From CAYQPF01 sp964419225 (GTDB lineage: Bacteria > Cloacimonadota > Cloacimonadia > Cloacimonadales > CAYQPF01): a DNA stretch of 12,991 bases. A model generated the notes under the pieces. The model ran no database searches. It was not told the origin of the DNA and saw nothing but the letters and a program-made list of their open reading frames with translations. The position numbers were made by a program, and so were the translations under genes. Below are positions 6,144-12,923 of the stretch, one piece after another. Numbering within the stretch: position 1 is the stretch's first letter; each line of letters begins with the position of its first letter. Where the stretch lies: contig CAYQPF010000146.1 of the NCBI GenBank assembly GCA_964419225.1, positions 1 through 12,991 of the forward strand, given 5' to 3'.

Positions 6144-6749
6144 ATGTCCAAAAGAAAGGATAAAGAAATATGGTCCGAAAATATTTTTGGAGATATTTCT
6201 GAAGAAGAAAGTAATAAATATGATAATTTTCATTCAAGAGAATTAATTATTATTATGTGTTCAATATTTGATGCTGCACTTGAAGAAATGATTAGCCTTC
6301 GTCTTTTAAATGATGAAAAAAAAATAATAGATGAATTTTTCGATTCCGAATGTAACTCTTTTTCTTTCAAGATAAAGTTAGCATATTTATTAGGATTAAT
6401 TAGATTACAAGAATATGAAACAATTAATATAATAAGAAAAATGAGAAACGAATTTGCACATAAAGTTAATGTTACCTTCAATAGTAAAACAATTCAGAAA
6501 TTAATGATAGATTTATTTAAAACCAGTAAATCATATAATGATTTGAAATTGCATGGGTTAGAAGATCAAATAATTTTAGAAGAGAAAGCTTTATTGAGTA
6601 ACTATAACAATTACTTTCATGCTGAAAGTATGTTAAGAATAATTCTAGTTGATTACCAGTTTTGCTTTTTCACCAGAATGAAAACAATTAGAAAATTTGA
6701 GAAATGTGTATCACATTATAAAGTTTCTGAACTTGATCCCAATGAATAA
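6144..6749 (+). CDS. MltR-like (mannitol repressor family) protein with HEPN-type RNxxxH motif
   Basis: A 201-aa, all-helical protein. Residues 31-106 follow the MltR/YggD pattern: SRELIIIMCSIFDAALEEMI, then SFSFKIKLAYLLGLI (72-86), then IIRKMRNEFAH (96-106). RNEFAH (101-106) is also the R-x4-H signature of HEPN-fold ribonucleases. E. coli MtlR represses the mannitol operon and is reported to bind the PTS protein HPr; that matters because the convergent neighbour carries an HPr domain. No sugar-transport genes are nearby, so control of mannitol use is unlikely; an RNA-cleaving or regulatory part in a defence or toxin system fits better (inference). The best upstream purine run (AGGGGAG) is about 12 bases from the ATG, so coupling to the short ORF ending at 6143 may drive translation. 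Composition is very AT-rich. Confidence 0.7.
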   Translation: MSKRKDKEIWSENIFGDISEEESNKYDNFHSRELIIIMCSIFDAALEEMISLRLLNDEKKIIDEFFDSECNSFSFKIKLAYLLGLIRLQEYETINIIRKMRNEFAHKVNVTFNSKTIQKLMIDLFKTSKSYNDLKLHGLEDQIILEEKALLSNYNNYFHAESMLRIILVDYQFCFFTRMKTIRKFEKCVSHYKVSELDPNE

Positions 6750-6788
6750 AAAGATACTTTCTAAAATTTATTATTTTGAATCAATAAA

Positions 6789-6953
6789 ATGAAATATATA
6801 AGAGAACTTACGAAATTGAGATGGAAGAGGAATTGGATGTTAGATTATTTAGAAAATGATAGAGATATTTTAACAATTTGGGATGGCGATGATAATTTAT
6901 ATGGTACAAATAAGGCTATTGATCTGTTACCTTTCTTAAACCTTCGGTCTTAA
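6789..6953 (+). CDS. 54-aa hypothetical ORF, possible gene remnant
   Basis: ATG at 6789 to TAA at 6951-6953. The start is basic (MKYIRELTKLRWKRNW), followed by an acidic stretch (YLENDRDILTIWDGDDNLYG) and a neutral tail. The mixture of charged and aromatic residues looks coding, but there is no Shine-Dalgarno sequence and no family is recognised. It lies 39 bases after the MltR-like gene on the same strand and just before the convergent SIR2-HPr gene. A weak hairpin (TTAAACC, TTC, GGTCTTAA) covers its last codons. It may be a truncated gene or a small island protein. Confidence 0.4.
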   Translation: MKYIRELTKLRWKRNWMLDYLENDRDILTIWDGDDNLYGTNKAIDLLPFLNLRS

Positions 6954-7019
6954 ATTATTCTTCTGTGTAAAATAATAAAATTCTATTTTCTTTATTGAAG
7001 TTTGATAATATTCCTATTT

Positions 7020-8165
7020 CTATTCCTCGTAAAATTTATTATTTATTAGATCTTCCAGTGCATCTAAAAGATATCTTGAATCTACCCCATTAGCACAGAT
7101 TTCTATTTCTGAATCTTTTTGAATACCTAACATCATTATTCCCATTATACTTTTGCCATTTATCACCGTGGTGTTGTGCTTTATACTAATTTCTGATCTG
7201 AATTTTGATACTAATTTTACAATTAGAGCTGCTGGCTTTGCATGAAGGCCTAACTTATTCTGTATTGTTAGTTTTCTATAGTTGTCTTTATCGAAAAATT
7301 TCGTTCTATATTCTATAGTTCCGACTATTAAACCATAATTTTTTAGTGAATAATGCAAAGTACTAAAAAAGTCTTCAAAATTCAAATTTATTATGTTCAT
7401 ATTCGAGTGTCTTATTGTCATAATTGCTAAAAGATTATCAAGGGGGTTAATTGGATTAACGAACCATATTTCTTCTCCATTGTCCGAAATATTGATACTT
7501 CTTAAAAAATCGAAATCTAGTGCTGAATAGCCAACGATTAGTAGTTTATTTTTTGTGATTTTTTCCAAAATAGGCTCGATTTTCCTGCCATGTTCTATTA
7601 TTTCTCTACTTGATAAAGCGTAACTTTTGTGTTTGTGGTCTCCATGAGTTTTTAGTATTTTCGTCATACTTTTGTCTTCTATCATTTGCTGAATGTAACT
7701 GTTTTCATGAACTCCGTTGATTAATGCGATGAAATCATCGTAATTTACAGAGTGAAGTGCTGACTCTAAATAATTATCTATATTGTAAGTTACAATAGTA
7801 TTAAAATAACCATTCTTTATAATGTCTGCAAGTAAATAATATACGTAAAAGCTTGGAGGTCTTTTCAGAATAAAATTTGAGAGTATAGAATGCTTAAAAT
7901 TATTGCTTCCAATGCTTTCCCATTCTTGATTGAATAATTCTATATCAATGTTGTTTAATTCATTTTCTTTTCCTCCTTTTAAGATTAATGATAGAATTAG
8001 TCTTTTTAATTTATCAAAGTTTGGTACTCCACAATGAATTGAACATCCTGCTCCTAATATCAAAGTAAATTCTTGTCTATGTGCAAATTCGCTTAACAAG
8101 CGATTCATTTTATCATCATTTTGGATTATGTTTTGTGCATCAATATGTTTTTGATTAATATTCAT
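7020..8165 (-). CDS. SIR2-like NADase domain fused to an HPr phosphocarrier domain
   Basis: A 381-aa protein; the ATG at 8165 is chosen because GGGAG lies six bases upstream. A TTG six codons earlier is open but has no ribosome site. Residues about 1-285 are a SIR2-like fold: GAGCS (38-42, NAD-binding loop), TYNIDN (126-131, with Asn128 and Asp130 as in NAD-cleaving SIR2 domains), KTHGD (172-176, catalytic-type His174) and VGYSALDFDF (211-220). Residues about 297-376 are a complete HPr domain: LGLHAKPAAL with His308 at the site phosphorylated by PTS enzyme I, and NGKSIMGIM with Ser339 at the HPr-kinase Ser46 position. SIR2 domains of this kind kill infected cells by destroying NAD+. Here the HPr end may act as sensor or phosphorylation switch (inference). 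No other PTS gene is in the window. Divergent from the TIR gene. Confidence 0.85.
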   Translation of the reverse strand: MNINQKHIDAQNIIQNDDKMNRLLSEFAHRQEFTLILGAGCSIHCGVPNFDKLKRLILSLILKGGKENELNNIDIELFNQEWESIGSNNFKHSILSNFILKRPPSFYVYYLLADIIKNGYFNTIVTYNIDNYLESALHSVNYDDFIALINGVHENSYIQQMIEDKSMTKILKTHGDHKHKSYALSSREIIEHGRKIEPILEKITKNKLLIVGYSALDFDFLRSINISDNGEEIWFVNPINPLDNLLAIMTIRHSNMNIINLNFEDFFSTLHYSLKNYGLIVGTIEYRTKFFDKDNYRKLTIQNKLGLHAKPAALIVKLVSKFRSEISIKHNTTVINGKSIMGIMMLGIQKDSEIEICANGVDSRYLLDALEDLINNKFYEE

Positions 8166-8441
8166 ATATCTCTCCCATATCAAAATCTAATTTCTTCATA
8201 TATATATTCTTTATTCTTTGTCCAATTTTTGCTAATGGTATAGTTCATCATAATAAATTCCCAATTTCCTATATGTTTTTTTCTACTTCCTATTTTTAGA
8301 AAGTTTTAACCTGAATTACACCAATAAACTTAGTATTTGTGAAATCGTCAAGAAATTCTTTAATGTCAAAATATATCTTTACAATTTCCTTTCTCATTTA
8401 TATACATGTATTAACTCTGATTAATAATTTCTGGAGGTTTT
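8166..8441. promoter_or_regulatory. Divergent intergenic region between SIR2-HPr and TIR-TPR genes
   Basis: An AT-rich spacer that must hold promoters for both directions, though no textbook -35/-10 pair stands out. A perfect 10-base palindrome, ATACATGTAT, lies at 8402-8411, about 20 bases before the TIR gene's GGAGG (8433-8437). It could be an operator or chance. Confidence 0.4.
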
Positions 8442-9428
8442 ATGCCTGATAAATCTATTAATAGAATTTTCCTTTCTTACTGTCATAAAAATTATGAACA
8501 TGCTGCTAAAATTGATAAGGATCTACAAAAATACGGAATATCAATAAATCATGATATTAGAGATGTCAATCTGTCGAGTTGTCTTAATGAATTTATGGAA
8601 TCTTTATGCGATCATGAATTTGTATTAGTTCTATTAAGTGAGGATTATCTTAAATTCAGCTTTTGTATTTTTGAATTTTTGGAAGTGAGTAAAGAAAAAA
8701 ACTTCTGGAACAAAGTAATATTGGTTAAAGTCGGTAATATTGATATATCTTCTGTTTATGTTTCATATTGGAATGAAATTCTTATAAACCGACATATTAA
8801 ATCTATTGGTATTGATCCAGATAAAAACACGGATTATATTCAGGAAACAAATAAGATTGAAAAACTTTCTAGTGAGATTGGCCATTATATTTCTGAATTG
8901 GGTGACAACAGATATTTTAAATTTGATGAATTGATAAATGACTATAGTTCTCTCTTAAAAATACTGAATATTTCAGACAAAGATATCGTTTTAGAATTAC
9001 TTCGTATTAATAAAATTGGAAATAGTGAAGAGCAAGAAATTGAGTTTGATAAATTGAGAAAAAATTATCCAAATAACCCGACACTTCTATATAATATGGG
9101 CCATATGTTTTTGGAACAAGGCAAACATAGATTAGCAGAATACTATATAAAAATGGCTATAAGTATAAATCCTAATATTTATTATGCTAATTATAATTTA
9201 GCTGTTCTATATGGTGATTTTATTCATAATTATGATGAAGCTAAAAAGTATTATGTAGCTGAAATTGAATTCAATCCAACTTTTTTTTATTCCTATAGTA
9301 AGTTAGCTGCTTTGTTATTTAGACATTTTAAAGATAGCGAAAAAGCAAAATATATCTGGGAAAAAGGGTCGAACTTGATACTAATAAAAATATTAAAATG
9401 TTTTAGAAAAAATGATCTTCTATTTTAA
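8442..9428 (+). CDS. TIR domain protein with C-terminal TPR repeats
   Basis: A 328-aa protein; GGAGG lies four bases before the ATG. Residues 5-130 are a TIR domain: RIFLSYCHKN (8-17, first strand and BB-loop region), FVLVLLSEDYL (60-70), then SFCIFEF (73-79), the equivalent of the S-x-W-C-x-x-E element, placing the NAD-hydrolysing Glu at E78. The usual Trp is Phe here. Residues about 185-315 contain around three TPR units (PTLLYNMGHMFLEQGKHRLA, NIYYANYNLAVLYG and FFYSYSKLAALL), which usually mediate protein contacts or sensing. Bacterial TIR proteins either degrade NAD+ or make cyclic ADP-ribose signals. The position beside a SIR2 gene recalls Thoeris, but a TIR with TPRs is longer than typical ThsB. 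Another TIR start is found just downstream. Confidence 0.85.
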   Translation: MPDKSINRIFLSYCHKNYEHAAKIDKDLQKYGISINHDIRDVNLSSCLNEFMESLCDHEFVLVLLSEDYLKFSFCIFEFLEVSKEKNFWNKVILVKVGNIDISSVYVSYWNEILINRHIKSIGIDPDKNTDYIQETNKIEKLSSEIGHYISELGDNRYFKFDELINDYSSLLKILNISDKDIVLELLRINKIGNSEEQEIEFDKLRKNYPNNPTLLYNMGHMFLEQGKHRLAEYYIKMAISINPNIYYANYNLAVLYGDFIHNYDEAKKYYVAEIEFNPTFFYSYSKLAALLFRHFKDSEKAKYIWEKGSNLILIKILKCFRKNDLLF

Positions 9429-9460
9429 TGTTCTTTAATTTTAAACTTCTAGGAGGTGCT

Positions 9461-9532
9461 ATGTCCGAAAATTCTAACAAAAAGCTCTTTCTTTCCTATT
9501 GTGGTAGAAATAAAAAGAAGAAGAGTCCTTGA
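9461..9532 (+). pseudogene. Remnant of a second TIR-domain gene (5' end only)
   Basis: A perfect AGGAGG (9451-9456) four bases before ATG leads into MSENSNKKLFLSYCGRN, which matches the first TIR strand (compare RIFLSYCHKN in the gene just upstream). It then runs into a lysine-rich A/G tract and a TGA after 23 codons. Continuation in the other frames is not TIR-like, so the rest appears deleted rather than frameshifted. It begins 32 bases after the intact TIR gene, suggesting a former tandem pair of TIR genes. The 142 bases after it are AT-rich with no further TIR sequence. Confidence 0.7.
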
Positions 9533-9601
9533 TGTATTTAATTTTAAATATTATTCTACTTGATATTGCAAATTATCAGTAAGTTATTAGTAAATCAAAT
9601 G

Positions 9602-9630
9602 TTGACAATAATTATGATTAATATTAGATG
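9602..9630 (+). promoter_or_regulatory. Candidate sigma-70-type promoter for the downstream operon
   Basis: A perfect -35 TTGACA (9602-9607), 17 bases, then a weak -10 TAGATG (9625-9630), 44 bases before the first start codon of a four-gene operon. In DNA this AT-rich the -10 carries little weight. Confidence 0.35.
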
Positions 9631-9674
9631 ATACACATAATGTTATTCTTAATAATTTGTAGAAGGAGATTGTA

Positions 9675-9956
9675 ATGAATCTACATGAGTTTCAAATAAT
9701 TGTATCAGACAAAAACATGGCTGATTATTTAGAAAAAATACTCAAGAGTAAAGAAAATATGACAAACTTTGATATTGTGAAAACTCAATTAAACAAATAT
9801 TTATTTGATAAATATTGTAGTAAAAAATACTTGGAAAGTTGTGAACCTGAATTTTGTAGTTTGAAAATATGTGATAATTGTGATTATCTTAAAATAGTAA
9901 AATTAATTTTTTCCCAATATCAAATTTCTTTGAAAGTCGGTGAAAAATATGAGTAA
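9675..9956 (+). CDS. Small Cys-rich protein of unknown function
   Basis: A 93-aa protein; AAGGAG is well placed six bases before the ATG. It is not recognised as any family. Residues 1-45 are helical and charged with no cysteine. The second half has five cysteines (C48, C56, C61, C66, C69), including CSLKICDNC at 61-69, a spacing that could bind zinc or an iron-sulfur cluster. No signal peptide or membrane segment. The last codons overlap the thymidylate kinase-like gene by 8 bp, so the two are translationally coupled. Next to a radical SAM enzyme it might be an accessory carrier, a regulator or a modified peptide, but nothing in the sequence settles this. Confidence 0.75.
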   Translation: MNLHEFQIIVSDKNMADYLEKILKSKENMTNFDIVKTQLNKYLFDKYCSKKYLESCEPEFCSLKICDNCDYLKIVKLIFSQYQISLKVGEKYE

Positions 9957-10638
9957 AATGATTGTTTTTGAGGGATTGGATGGTTCTGGTAAATCAACCC
10001 AAGTCAATTTACTAATTGATTATTTTATTTCAAAATCATTACCTTATTTCTATCTGCATTTCCCTGTTCTTGAATCTCAGATTTATGGTAATTTAATAGC
10101 CAAATTTCTAAGGGGTGAATTCGGAAATGTTCATGAAGTTGATACCCAATTGGTTGCTCTATTATATGCAGGAGATAGAAATAATTTCAAGGGAATTCTT
10201 CAAAATTATTTAGATCAAGGAGTGTTTTTGATAATTGATAGGTATGTAAGTTCAAATATAGCTTTCCAATGTGCTAAAGTTGATAATACTGAAAAAAAGA
10301 AAGAATTAAAAAAATGGATTGAAGATTTAGAATATTCTTTCTATTCTATTCCTAAACCTGATTATACTTTTTATTTAAGTGTTCCTTTTACTTTTATCGA
10401 AAATAATTTGAAAAATGAACGAACTGGATTAGATAGAGACTATTTGAAAGGGAAAAGTGATATTCATGAAGATAGTCTGAAATTACAACAAAAAGTTCAA
10501 AATGAGTATTTAACTATGGTAAACAACTATGATTTTTTTGAAATAAAATGTTTTGATGCTTCAAGTAATATTATTTCTCCCGATGCAGTTAATGCTAAAA
10601 TTTTAAATATTTTGAAAGAAATAAATATTGCAAAATGA
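9949..10638 (+). CDS. tmk: Thymidylate kinase-like nucleotide kinase
   Basis: A 229-aa P-loop kinase of the dTMP kinase family, which phosphorylates dTMP to dTDP with ATP. Seen: FEGLDGSGKST with the Walker A loop at 9-17; FLRGEFG (53-59); ALLYAGDRNNF (70-80, the equivalent of FAADR); LIIDRYVSSNIAFQ (94-107, the DRY...S..A(Y/F)Q motif); PDYTFYLSV (137-145); and a lid containing NERTGLDRDYLKGKSDIHE (156-174). The ATG at 9949 gives the usual short N-terminus; a GTG at 9940 would add three residues. It overlaps the upstream gene by 8 bp and the radical SAM gene by 4 bp (ATGA). Placement in an AT-rich island operon suggests a special-purpose paralogue, perhaps phosphorylating a modified nucleotide, rather than the housekeeping enzyme. 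Confidence 0.85.
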   Translation: MSKMIVFEGLDGSGKSTQVNLLIDYFISKSLPYFYLHFPVLESQIYGNLIAKFLRGEFGNVHEVDTQLVALLYAGDRNNFKGILQNYLDQGVFLIIDRYVSSNIAFQCAKVDNTEKKKELKKWIEDLEYSFYSIPKPDYTFYLSVPFTFIENNLKNERTGLDRDYLKGKSDIHEDSLKLQQKVQNEYLTMVNNYDFFEIKCFDASSNIISPDAVNAKILNILKEINIAK

Positions 10639-11930
10639 AAAAAGCTGTTTTAATTTTTCCCAAAATTGATGGTTATGAAGTTGCTCAGTATCCTACTGGA
10701 CTATATAAAATTGCTGATTTTTGCAAGAATGATTTTGATGTTATTGTAATAGATCAAAGATTAGATGATAATTTATATGATACTCTAGATTTTTTGTTAA
10801 ATAATTCTCAAATTCTTTGTTTTGGTATATCATTAATGACTGGTTCTCAAATTAAGTATGGAATTGAGATTGCCAAATATTTTAAAAATAGAACTAAAAT
10901 TGTATTCGGGGGACTACATCCTACAATTTTACCATTGCAAACATATCAGTATGGACTTGCTGATTTTCTTATTATTGGTGAGGGAGAAAAACCATTTTTA
11001 GAGTTGCTTAAATATCTTGCTGGTAAAAAAAAACACGAAAAGCTTTTTTATAATAATGAAAACAGGAATTTAAAATATAATTACCAGGAAAGCTTGATTG
11101 ATACTGCATATATTGATTTTGAAAAATTTCCTATTGATAAGTCTTATTTTATTTCCAGAGATAGAATGAATAGAGCTTTTAATATCGAAACAAGCAGAGG
11201 CTGTCCTCATAATTGTAGTTTTTGTTGTAATAGTATTTTTAAAAAGAAATATCGTGTTTTAAGTTCCGAAATTGTTATTAGTACTATAAAACAATTATAT
11301 GAAAAATATCTAATTGACGGAGTTATTTTTCAAGAAGATAATTTTTTTGGCAATATTAAAGAAAAAACTACTCCCATATTGAAATATCTGTTAGAAAATG
11401 GCAATCTGCGGTGGAAGGCAAATTCAAGAATTAATTATTTCAGAAATTTAGTGTTTGATAATGATTTTATGATGGACTTGATAAAATCTGGATGTAGTGT
11501 ACTACAGTTTGGTATTGAATCTGGATCTCAAAGAATACTTAATCAAATAGATAAACAAATTCAAATTGATGATGTAATATTAATAAATAAAAAGTTAGCA
11601 ATGTATAATATTAGAATTAGATATAATTTTATAGTTGGATTGCCATATGAAAAACCTGATGATTTGCATCAAACAAGAAGATTAATTGATAAACTTTTGA
11701 TTGATAATAACAATGCTGAAATTCCCTTCGTTAATATTTATACTCCTTATCCTGGAACTAAAATGTATCAAAAAGCCTTGGATTGTGGTTTTATTGAACC
11801 CATAAATTTATTGGAATGGTCGAATATTACTTGGAATTCAATTGATAATAAATGGTATAATCCAGAAGTAAAGATGATACTTAAGGATTTCTTAATTAAT
11901 TATTCTTCAAAAACAAATTATTTAAAATAA
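10635..11930 (+). CDS. B12-binding-type radical SAM protein
   Basis: A 431-aa protein. Residues 1-125 form a cobalamin-binding-type Rossmann domain: AVLIFPKIDG, YPTGLYKIA, FGISLMTG (63-70) and FGGLHPTILP (91-100), then FLIIGEGEKPF. The classic DxHxxG cobalt-ligand motif is not seen, as in many members. Residues about 180-380 are the radical SAM core: ETSRGCPHNCSFC with the CxxxCxxC cluster cysteines C190, C194 and C197; VIFQEDNFFGN; QFGIESGSQRIL (291-302); and IVGLPYEKPDD (333-343). It cleaves S-adenosylmethionine to form a 5'-deoxyadenosyl radical; the substrate is unknown. It overlaps the kinase gene by ATGA, so the two are made together. It is not viperin, which has a CNxxCxxC core and lacks this N-terminal domain. 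Methylation or a nucleotide or peptide modification are options. Confidence 0.85.
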   Translation: MKKAVLIFPKIDGYEVAQYPTGLYKIADFCKNDFDVIVIDQRLDDNLYDTLDFLLNNSQILCFGISLMTGSQIKYGIEIAKYFKNRTKIVFGGLHPTILPLQTYQYGLADFLIIGEGEKPFLELLKYLAGKKKHEKLFYNNENRNLKYNYQESLIDTAYIDFEKFPIDKSYFISRDRMNRAFNIETSRGCPHNCSFCCNSIFKKKYRVLSSEIVISTIKQLYEKYLIDGVIFQEDNFFGNIKEKTTPILKYLLENGNLRWKANSRINYFRNLVFDNDFMMDLIKSGCSVLQFGIESGSQRILNQIDKQIQIDDVILINKKLAMYNIRIRYNFIVGLPYEKPDDLHQTRRLIDKLLIDNNNAEIPFVNIYTPYPGTKMYQKALDCGFIEPINLLEWSNITWNSIDNKWYNPEVKMILKDFLINYSSKTNYLK

Positions 11931-11940
11931 AGGACATGTT

Positions 11941-12654
11941 ATGAAAAAGTACTTATATGTAGGCTTTTCAATTATTATATCTAGTATAGTCTTAATGGTG
12001 TTTTCGAACTATCTCAAAGAGGGTTTTTTTAAAGTTGTAGTTATTTCAATTAGCACATCTTTAACTGCAAGTGCTGTTATCTATTTTGTTGATTTATTTA
12101 GGAGTTCGGCTGCTAAAGAAACTAATGAAAAATATTTCAAAATAATTACACAAGCTGGTTTAATTGATATTTTTCAACGGAGGGATCTTGAAATATATCA
12201 TAGATTAATGAATAATATTGACAGAGAATTGGATATTGTAGGATATTCGCTTGGTTCTTTTTATGATAGTTTCAATACATTACTTTTAGAAAAATGCAAC
12301 ACAAATAAAAAACTGTCTGTTAGAATTCTTATTGTCGATCCTGCTTCTGTGTTTTCAAAACATCGAGAAAAATTGGAAAACAATCCTGAACAAATGTTTA
12401 AGGGCCAAGTACAAAAAATATTAGGAAAGCTAAAGCATGAAAATATAAAAATTCGATTTATTAGTATTCCAATTTGTAATATGGTATTTCGAATAGATGA
12501 TGATATGTTTGTAGGTCCACATTTTTATAAACAAACAAGTAAGTCGACACTCACAATTCAACTGTCAAAACATGGATGGTTATTCGATAAATATAAAACA
12601 GAGTTTGATCAAATTTGGGATGATTCATCTGAAAATTTCTGTCATGATGTTTAA
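11941..12654 (+). CDS. Two-TM membrane protein with PLD-like C-terminal domain
   Basis: A 237-aa protein; AAAGGA lies seven bases before the ATG, 10 bp after the radical SAM gene. Two hydrophobic helices (about 5-22 and 32-52) form an N-terminal hairpin, leaving the rest probably cytoplasmic. Residues 75-232 resemble the single-domain, phospholipase D-like group often seen in defence loci: YHRLMNNIDRELDIVGYSL (86-104), LSVRILIVDP (125-134), FRIDDDMFVGPHFYKQTS (183-200), and the C-terminal FDKYKTEFDQIWDD. The catalytic HKD motif (HxKxxxxD) is missing, so a lipase or nuclease activity is doubtful. A membrane-bound effector or sensor for the operon is a reasonable inference. Confidence 0.7.
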   Translation: MKKYLYVGFSIIISSIVLMVFSNYLKEGFFKVVVISISTSLTASAVIYFVDLFRSSAAKETNEKYFKIITQAGLIDIFQRRDLEIYHRLMNNIDRELDIVGYSLGSFYDSFNTLLLEKCNTNKKLSVRILIVDPASVFSKHREKLENNPEQMFKGQVQKILGKLKHENIKIRFISIPICNMVFRIDDDMFVGPHFYKQTSKSTLTIQLSKHGWLFDKYKTEFDQIWDDSSENFCHDV

Positions 12655-12705
12655 GTTGTTCTAATCATTTCCCCTTCTCCTCGCTCTTTCCCTCCCTTCC
12701 CCCAC
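12655..12705. other. Polypyrimidine spacer at the right edge of the AT-rich island
   Basis: From about 12668 to 12703 the plus strand is almost entirely C and T, broken by a single G at 12683. It separates the AT-rich operon from the higher-G+C gene fragment on the minus strand and may mark the junction. No terminator hairpin is seen. Confidence 0.5.
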
Positions 12706-12921
12706 TCACCAATAATACAGCTTCCCGACTATTGGCACATCCTTCCATATCTCAAAATTCTTCGCTTCAATATCTTCATCTTTCAACCATTTCTGATACA
12801 TATTTTTATCAATATCTCTGGTCATATCGGTGACGTTGGGGACAGGCGGGGCTATCAGTTTCAGCATATACACTGTTCTCCAGCCAGGGTGATTTATGGA
12901 TATTCCAATCACGATGAGCAT
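12706..12921 (-). pseudogene. 3' fragment of a minus-strand gene cut by an insertion sequence
   Basis: On the minus strand the frame ends with TGA at 12708-12706 after KDVPIVGKLYYW, and upstream residues (NHPGWRTVYMLKLIAPPVP, RDIDKNMYQKWLKDEDIEAK) read as real protein. No family is recognised. The frame has no ribosome binding site at its apparent start (ATG at 12921 or TTG at 12930), and the sequence upstream looks like an IS end, so I read it as the C-terminal part of a longer gene whose 5' part was displaced. G+C is higher than in the island (30 of 60 by hand count at 12841-12900). Confidence 0.5.
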
Positions 12922-12923
12922 AG

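Noticed and set aside
5971..6237. 88-codon minus-strand ORF
   Set aside because: Antisense to the MltR-like gene start and AT-rich; no ribosome site; better explained as a shadow.
6144..6749. True mannitol operon repressor
   Set aside because: MltR-like motifs are present, but there are no mannitol transport or dehydrogenase genes nearby and the neighbours are defence-type.
6936..6953. Rho-independent terminator between convergent genes
   Set aside because: The hairpin has a bulge, a 3-base loop and few G-C pairs, with no T run on either strand.
10635..11930. Prokaryotic viperin
   Set aside because: Cluster motif is CPHNCSFC rather than CNxxCxxC-type, and an N-terminal cobalamin-binding-type domain is present, which viperins lack.
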